A stretch of DNA of 64,000 bases from JAXMHB01 sp046346965 (GTDB lineage: Bacteria > Pseudomonadota > Gammaproteobacteria > Xanthomonadales > SZUA-5): the NCBI GenBank assembly GCA_046346965.1, contig JAXMHB010000013.1, positions 62,001 through 126,000 of the forward strand, written 5' to 3'. A program made the translations under genes and the position numbers. The notes beneath the pieces were generated by a model. That model worked only from the letters and a program-made list of their open reading frames with translations. It did not search any database and was not told the DNA's origin. This document shows positions 59,351 through 64,000 of the stretch, piece by piece; the first letter of the stretch is position 1, and every line of letters begins with the position of its first letter.

Positions 59351-60060
59351 ATCGCCAGACCATTGCGCAGCAGTGACCGGACCTGGGCGTAGCAGCAGGC
59401 GGACCTCTGCGAAGCAGTCGTCGCACGTATGCGGAGCAGTCGCTGCACGTATGCGGAGCAGTAGCCGGACCTCTCCGTACCCATAGCCGAACGCTTCCGC
59501 ACCAGTAGCCGGATGTGTCCGTACCGGTCATCGGACCTCTCCATAGCAACGGCCGGACGTCTCCATACCAGTACCAGGACTGCTCCGTAGCAGTCGCCCG
59601 ACGTTTCCGCAGCAGTCGCCGCATGTTTGCGTACCAGTCGCCGGACCTGTGTGGAGTCGTACAGCGACTCTTCCGTAGACGTGCGGCAATTGCTCCGCAC
59701 AGGTCCGCCTACTGCTCCGCAGCGGTCCGCCTACTGCTCCGCAGCGGTGCGCCTACTACTCGGCAGCGGTCCGCCTACTGCTCCGCAGAGGTGCGACGAC
59801 TGCTCCGCATAGGTCCGACTACTGCTACGCAAACGTGCGGCGACTGCTCCGCAGCGGTGCGCCTATTGCTCCGCATAGGTCCGCCTACCGCTCCGCAGAG
59901 GTGCGACGACTGCTCCGCAGCGGTCCGCCTACTGCTCCGCATAGGTGCGGCGACTGCTCCGCATAGGTCCGAATACTGCTCCGCATAGGTGCGGCGACTG
60001 CTCCGCATAGGTCCGAATACTGCTCCGCATATGTGCGACGACCACTACGCAGAGGTCCGC
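59351..60060. repeat. 22-bp tandem repeat array, about 32 units
   Basis: Units keep an exact 22-bp phase (for example 59372, then 15 units to 59702, then 16 units to 60054). Consensus at the right end is about GGTCCGCCTACTGCTCCGCATA, with alternating types beginning GGTCCG and GGTGCG; left-hand units are more diverged. Because 22 is not a multiple of three, no stable reading frame exists and the frames open here are incidental. Units with TGCGG...CCGCA can form small hairpins. There are no unique spacers, so it is not a CRISPR array. It fills the 59278-60089 gap. Confidence 0.9.
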
Positions 60061-60089
60061 GGTAGTTCATGACCCCGTGCTCGGGTCTC

Positions 60090-60383
60090 TCATGCTGGCT
60101 TTGACATGCGCTCGCGCCGCCGAGCAAGCCAGAAACGAGTCGCCGCGGCGAGCGTCAAGCAAATTCCAGCAGGGATGCCAATGACGCCACCCAGAAGCTC
60201 AGGATAGCTCTCGCTCGGGCTCCCTGAGAGGATCCAAAGCATGGGCGTGAATGTAAAGACGATCATCAATGCAGAGAAGACCAGCGCGAAAGCCAAGAGG
60301 CCGCTCCCAGCCTTGCGCCCGGCAAAAAGAACTGCTGCGAGAACGACCAGAATGGCGGCGACCATCAAGAAAACCGAACTCAT
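60090..60383 (-). CDS. Small three-helix membrane protein
   Basis: 97 aa from the ATG at 60383, preceded by AAAGGAG. Three hydrophobic segments: 'SSVFLMVAAILVVLAAVLFAG', 'LLAFALVFSALMIVFTFTPMLWIL' and 'LLGGVIGIPAGICLTLAAATRFWLA', then a basic tail (RRRERMSKPA) predicted cytoplasmic. No family is recognised. It ends next to the 22-bp repeat array. Confidence 0.65.
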   Translation of the reverse strand: MSSVFLMVAAILVVLAAVLFAGRKAGSGLLAFALVFSALMIVFTFTPMLWILSGSPSESYPELLGGVIGIPAGICLTLAAATRFWLARRRERMSKPA

Positions 60384-60431
60384 GTACAGCTCCTTTATTG
60401 CACCTTTCCGCGGTATCAATCGGCGCCGACT

Positions 60432-60623
60432 TCACTTTGGCGCAATCGTCGAGTTGCACTCGACATTGATTCGATTGACGGTAGTAGCTTGGAACACAAT
60501 GCTCTGTGAAAAGTTCCGAGTAGTCCGGACTTCCCTGACATACGGCTGCCTGGCGCACGCATCCATCCGTACTTCGGCGGCATAGTCGGGCGAGCCAACA
60601 ACAGCGCCTAGGCTGCAAGTCAC
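60432..60623 (-). CDS. Possible short protein of unknown function
   Basis: 63 aa, lower GC than the surroundings, 48 bp upstream of the small membrane protein and in the same direction. It has no signal peptide in this frame and no recognised domain, with Cys near both ends (TCSLGAVVG..., VECNSTIAPK). It could be the 3' remnant of a longer decayed gene. 60624-60845 holds only a polypyrimidine tract and one copy of a 22-bp inverted repeat. Confidence 0.25.
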   Translation of the reverse strand: MTCSLGAVVGSPDYAAEVRMDACARQPYVREVRTTRNFSQSIVFQATTVNRINVECNSTIAPK

Positions 60624-60703
60624 TACGTAGGACCATTGATCGTGGGAATAGGCGAAGCCGCGGCCGCCGGCGCGAATGGGCTTGTCGACTGCGCATGTTC
60701 ATC

Positions 60704-60725
60704 CGCGCGCACGGAGCCGCGCTAC
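60704..60725 (+). repeat. 22-bp inverted repeat, left copy
   Basis: CGCGCGCACGGAGCCGCGCT plus AC; the exact reverse complement is at 63908-63929. The pair brackets the fusion gene and dtd. Confidence 0.7.
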
Positions 60726-60776
60726 GACGTTGAGCCGGGTTTCCACGCATCATCCCCAGCCGAAGCCCACCGCTCT

Positions 60777-60832
60777 TCCCTTTCCCTTTTCCCCTTTCCC
60801 TTTTCCCCTTTCCCTTTTTCCTCCCACCACAC
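60777..60832. repeat. Polypyrimidine tract with 7/14-bp period
   Basis: Tandem TTTCCC/TTTTCCCC units repeat with a 14-bp (2 x 7) step just beyond the stop of the 762-aa fusion gene. It continues the window's theme of heptameric simple repeats next to stop codons. Confidence 0.7.
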
Positions 60833-60845
60833 TCCCCCCACCGGC

Positions 60846-63134
60846 TCACACGCCAACCAGGAACGCCTCCTGCAACGCCGTTTCAATGGCGCGCGGGGAG
60901 CGGGTGGCGCGGATGGTGTGGATGGCGTCGGCGGTGGACAGGCCGCGGCGTTTGAGCCAGGCGGCGGCGACGGTGCCGGCGCGGCCGAGGCCGCCGACGC
61001 AGTGGATCAGCACGGCGCGTCCGGCGTGGACGTGGTGGTCGATGTGGGCCAGCGCGCGGTCGAGTTCGGCGGGAGCCGGGACGCGGCCGTCGACGATAGG
61101 TTGGTGCAGGGCATCGAAGCCGGCCTGCGCGTAGGCCTGCATCAAGGTTTCGACGCCGTAATGGGCGAATTCGTCGTCGGCGAGCAGGCAGAGCACTGCG
61201 TCGACGCCCTGGCTGCGCAGCGCGGCGAGGTCGGTGTCGAGTTCGCGGCCGAGGTCGCGGCGGCCGGGCAGCAGCGTCAGGCCGACGCGACCGGGGGCGC
61301 AGTGGGCGGCGGGCAGCCAGTCCACGCGCAGCGGTCCGGCGCGTTCGGCGAGGTCGCTGTAACGCTCGATGGCCGCGGCGGCGGTGTACAGCGCCCACTG
61401 CTTCTGCACCGGCGTGCACTCGTCGAAGCCCAGCGTGTGCACGGCGTAGCGGATCTGGCCGATCAGCAGTTGCTGCACGTCGCGGTCGGCCTGGATCAGC
61501 GGCGGGTAGTAGCTCCGCAACCGGCACAGCGTGCGCCAGGCGCGCTGCAGTGCCGGCAGCGCAAACAGGCGCGCGTCCTCGGCGGCGGGCGGGCGGCCGA
61601 GGTCGGCTTCTTGCAGCAGGCGATCGGTGAAGGCCAGCGCCTGCGGCAGTTGCTCTTCGGTCAGCGGCGTCCAGATGTACAGCAAATCGTTTTCCAGCTT
61701 GATCAGATCGCGCAGCACATGGCCGCGATGGGCATGGAAGAAATCGATCATCCAGACGTTGCCGGGCGCGTCGACCAGGATGTTGGCGCCGTTCAAATCG
61801 CCGTGCACCCAGGCAAAGTAATGGGCGCGCGCCAGCCGCGGCAGGCGCTCCAATTCGCGCTCATAAAACAGGCCGATGTGCGGCAGCGATTTGCCGTTGG
61901 CGAAGCGAAGTTCCTCGGCCTCGGCGGGCGTGCCGCTGATCGCGGCGACGCGTTTGCGCACGCCGGCGGCCCATTTGGGCTGGAAGTCGTAGTAGTCGAG
62001 CAGATCGGTGCGCTCGGCGCTGGCGGCGGCGTACAGGCGCCCCAGTTGTTCGGTAAAGACCTGATCGAGCACGCGCCCGATCTCGCCCTCGGCGGTGCCG
62101 CTCTGATAGAGCTTCTGCAGCGAGCGCGAGCCGCCGCGGCCCATCGCCGCATAGCGGTATTTGATGCCGCCGCGGTCGCCGAAATCGGCAAAGTCCGCGA
62201 TACGCGGCGCGCTGTTGCCGAGCACCGCCTCGATGCGCTCGAAGGAACTGCGCTCCTGGCCCATCGGCCCGAGCGGACCGATCTTGACCACGTGCGGCAC
62301 TTCCTCGTGGCCGTGCAGATCGGTGCTCTCGGTGGCGAGCACGCGATTGCCGGAAAAGCCGCCGTCGAGCGCGCGATAGCGCACCTGTCGGCAGCCGCGG
62401 AACAGATAGCGCAGCAGCTGGGCATCGGTGGGGTCGAGCGTCGCGCCCTCGGCACCGACGAGGCGTGGCTGCTCGGCGTCGAAGCCGATCAGCGGCAGAT
62501 CGCTGCGCGCGCCGCCGAGGAACTCGATGAACTCGCCCACCGAGTCGAGCACGCGCACGCCGAGAATGCGGCTCAGCTGCGTCAGCGCCAGGAAGTGATT
62601 GGCGCGCGAGGAACTGGCGGTGAGCGCCGAGCACACGGCAATCTCAAACTGCGGGAAACGCGAGCTCAGGTCGTAAGCCAAAAAGCTGATCTTGGCCTCG
62701 GTCCACACGCCGGCCAGCCCGACGCGCAGCGGCTGCCCGCGCCAGCGCTCCAGCAACTCGGGCAAGCGCGTGTCGATGAAGTTGCTGAGCACGGTGGCAT
62801 CGACGATTTCGACCGGGGCCGCGTCGAGAGCAAACACGAACTCGGCGCCTGGCGTGCCGGCGACGCAGTGGCTGCCGAAGCGCGCCAGATGCTCGCGCTG
62901 CACCGGGTCCTCGGGATTGTGCCAATCGCGGATATGGATGACCTGCAACGCCGCGGGCGGCTGCTGTTGCGCCCAGGCGATCAGCCGCGCCACCGGGCCC
63001 TGCGCCGGGTCCGGCCCGAGCAGGCGGCGCGATTCTTCGTGGCCGACGTGCAGCGCATTCGGCAGGCTCTGGAAACGGCCGATCGGGCCGACGAAATCGC
63101 GCTGCAGACAATCGGTGATCAGCAGATTCGGCAT
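60846..63134 (-). CDS. Isochorismatase-like / kinase-like / dual-specificity phosphatase fusion
   Basis: 762 aa. Residues 1-190: isochorismatase-like cysteine hydrolase, Asp8 in 'LLITDCLQRDF' and candidate Cys in 'IAVCSALTASSS'. Residues about 210-520: an APH/protein-kinase-like domain, 'HGDLNGANILVD' (catalytic loop, near 442) and 'VWMIDFFHAHRGHVLRDLIKLENDLLY' (metal-binding Asp), preceded by 'YRALDGGFSGNRVL' like a nucleotide loop; this resembles the ternary-complex-associated kinase-like domains. Residues about 605-762: Cys-based phosphatase, 'VLIHCVGGLGRAGTVAAAWL' (HC-x5-R-x-G-T, near 711) with a candidate general acid Asp in 'QPIVDGRVPAP'. One chain thus joins a kinase and a phosphatase. 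Role unknown; signalling or metabolite repair are possible. Confidence 0.85.
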   Translation of the reverse strand: MPNLLITDCLQRDFVGPIGRFQSLPNALHVGHEESRRLLGPDPAQGPVARLIAWAQQQPPAALQVIHIRDWHNPEDPVQREHLARFGSHCVAGTPGAEFVFALDAAPVEIVDATVLSNFIDTRLPELLERWRGQPLRVGLAGVWTEAKISFLAYDLSSRFPQFEIAVCSALTASSSRANHFLALTQLSRILGVRVLDSVGEFIEFLGGARSDLPLIGFDAEQPRLVGAEGATLDPTDAQLLRYLFRGCRQVRYRALDGGFSGNRVLATESTDLHGHEEVPHVVKIGPLGPMGQERSSFERIEAVLGNSAPRIADFADFGDRGGIKYRYAAMGRGGSRSLQKLYQSGTAEGEIGRVLDQVFTEQLGRLYAAASAERTDLLDYYDFQPKWAAGVRKRVAAISGTPAEAEELRFANGKSLPHIGLFYERELERLPRLARAHYFAWVHGDLNGANILVDAPGNVWMIDFFHAHRGHVLRDLIKLENDLLYIWTPLTEEQLPQALAFTDRLLQEADLGRPPAAEDARLFALPALQRAWRTLCRLRSYYPPLIQADRDVQQLLIGQIRYAVHTLGFDECTPVQKQWALYTAAAAIERYSDLAERAGPLRVDWLPAAHCAPGRVGLTLLPGRRDLGRELDTDLAALRSQGVDAVLCLLADDEFAHYGVETLMQAYAQAGFDALHQPIVDGRVPAPAELDRALAHIDHHVHAGRAVLIHCVGGLGRAGTVAAAWLKRRGLSTADAIHTIRATRSPRAIETALQEAFLVGV

Positions 63135-63220
63135 GGCGCACCGCGGCAGTGACGGAATCGGATCAGTATGACGTCGACCCGTGCGGCTTGGGCATACTCG
63201 GGGTAAGCGGCCTGGACCTG

Positions 63221-63312
63221 CAGGCGCCGGGGACCGGCGCCCTCCTCACCGCGCTGCTGGCGGGGATTGGCGGCCTCGTCGGAACGCAGGCGCCGGGGAC
63301 CGGCGCCCTCCT
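63221..63312. repeat. Two palindromic repeats upstream of dtd
   Basis: CAGGCGCCGGGGACCGGCGC (63221-63240) followed by CCTCCT recurs exactly at 63287-63312, 66 bp apart. Each has complementary arms GGCGCCGG/CCGGCGCC that can fold into a hairpin. They occupy the dtd 5' region, so they could be REP-like or affect dtd expression. Confidence 0.75.
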
Positions 63313-63345
63313 GATAGCCGCCACGTTTGCGATTCGGAGTACTCG

Positions 63346-63786
63346 ATGATTGCTTTGATCCAGCGTGTCAGCAGTGCCCGAGTCGAGGTCGAGGACCGCG
63401 TGGTCGGCGCCATCGACGGCGGGCTGCTGGCGCTGGTGGCGGTGGAGCGCGGCGATGGGCAGGCGCAGGCGGATCGGCTGCTCGATCGGCTGCTCGGCTA
63501 TCGCATTTTCGACGATGGCCAGGGGCGCATGAACCGCTCGCTGGTGGATGCGGGTGGCGGCCTGCTGCTGGTTTCGCAGTTCACGCTGGCGGCCGATACG
63601 CAGAAGGGCATGCGCCCCAGCTTCACGCCAGCCGCGAGTCCGGACGAGGGGCGGCGCTGGTTCGACTATTTGCTGCAGCAGGCGCAGTCGCGGCATTCAA
63701 TCGTCGCCACCGGCGAGTTCGGCGCCCACATGCGCGTGTCTCTGGTCAACGACGGGCCAGTGACCTTCTGGTTGAGGGCGCGCTGA
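63346..63786 (+). CDS. dtd: D-aminoacyl-tRNA deacylase
   Basis: 146 aa. It hydrolyses D-aminoacyl- and Gly-tRNA(Ala) esters, a proofreading step in translation. Typical motifs: 'MIALIQRVSSARVEVEDRVVGAIDGGLLALVAVERGD', 'LLLVSQFTLAADTQKGMRPSF' (SQFTL active site) and 'GEFGAHMRVSLVNDGPVTFWL' (family-specific GxMxVxLxNDGPVTxxL, including the cross-subunit Gly/Pro region, here Ala in place of Gly-Xxx). The ATG at 63346 follows CGGAG. Confidence 0.95.
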   Translation: MIALIQRVSSARVEVEDRVVGAIDGGLLALVAVERGDGQAQADRLLDRLLGYRIFDDGQGRMNRSLVDAGGGLLLVSQFTLAADTQKGMRPSFTPAASPDEGRRWFDYLLQQAQSRHSIVATGEFGAHMRVSLVNDGPVTFWLRAR

Positions 63787-63907
63787 CTGCGGGAGACCGC
63801 GAAAGCGCCGGACGCCTCGCGTGTGCGGGACTGTCGCTCGCGTGGGCATTCAGGACGCGAAGGATCCGGCCTACGGGGACGCAATTGGCGGTGCGGGGGA
63901 CGCTGGC

Positions 63908-63929
63908 GTAGCGCGGCTCCGTGCGCGCG
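63908..63929 (-). repeat. 22-bp inverted repeat, right copy
   Basis: Exact reverse complement of 60704-60725. The last 214 bp of the window (63787-64000) otherwise show no gene that I can support. Confidence 0.7.
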
Positions 63930-64000
63930 CACAGGTGGGCGTGGCAGCGACGCTCCATCGCGCCGGCGGCCGCGTCTTTACCCGGCAGCGAAAGCGCCGG

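Noticed and set aside
59515..59988. Repeat protein with CSAAVRLLLRIG-type units
   Set aside because: The 22-bp unit is not a multiple of three, so every third unit changes frame; frames are open on both strands by composition.
59351..60060. CRISPR array
   Set aside because: Repeats are contiguous at 22 bp with no unique spacers and no cas genes in the window.
60636..63152. 838-codon plus-strand frame opposite the fusion protein
   Set aside because: Low-complexity Arg/Gln/Gly antisense shadow. The minus strand carries the HGDLNGxN and HC-x5-R motifs.

Overview
The window is high-GC (mostly about 65-72 %) chromosomal DNA. It looks like a gammaproteobacterium of the Xanthomonadales/Lysobacterales type. 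That placement is an inference from the short-form AMP nucleosidase, the chalcone-isomerase-like secreted protein, a secreted protein ending in ...FRNGFE, the leuACDB order and the GC content. No rRNA is present; the only tRNA is a Met-tRNA (CAU).

Layout. 0-7.8 kb: end of a class 3 lipase, two small secreted proteins, a TPR membrane sensor-like protein, anmK and an unknown 375-aa protein, separated by repeats that include two copies of a ~186-bp MITE-like element. 7.8-13.9 kb: a TRAP transporter operon with an FAH-fold hydratase/hydrolase, divergent from a pectate-lyase-like gene and a Tat-exported dienelactone hydrolase. 14.2-20.2 kb: housekeeping genes (amn, an Atm1-type ABC exporter, a phosphotransferase, tRNA-Met, queD, a chalcone-isomerase-like protein). 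20.2-25.6 kb: leuACDB behind a leucine-rich leader peptide and an attenuator hairpin, with heptanucleotide repeats at the leuA/leuC and leuC/leuD junctions. 25.6-30.8 kb: SDR/LysR pair, GlxA-type AraC regulator, fasciclin-domain protein and GNAT. 30.9-41.0 kb: valS carrying two in-frame repeat-derived insertions, a 1364-aa membrane protein, and three secreted proteins including one with a Peptidase_S74-type autochaperone.

41.3-47.8 kb is the most remarkable block: a nitrilase-fold enzyme, a winged-helix protein and a 1483-aa protein joining a KGGVGR MinD-like ATPase, an Mrr-type nuclease, a NACHT NTPase, pentapeptide repeats and nearly identical WD40 repeats. The architecture suggests an anti-phage or other conflict system.

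47.9-55.9 kb: an AraC regulator divergent from a translationally coupled catabolic operon (GH13 alpha-glucosidase, PhyH-family dioxygenase, TIM-barrel isomerase-like protein, GH92 alpha-mannosidase, SLC45-like MFS transporter). 56-60.4 kb: small poorly known genes, a YfhL-type ferredoxin, and a strictly phased array of about 32 copies of a 22-bp repeat. 60.8-63.8 kb: a 762-aa fusion of an isochorismatase-like domain, a small-molecule/protein-kinase-like domain and a dual-specificity phosphatase, then dtd.

A theme running through the window is simple repeats with a 7-bp period but unrelated sequence, often arranged as inverted arms around about 60-110 bp. They occur between genes, at the 5' end of leuC and, remarkably, inside the essential gene valS.
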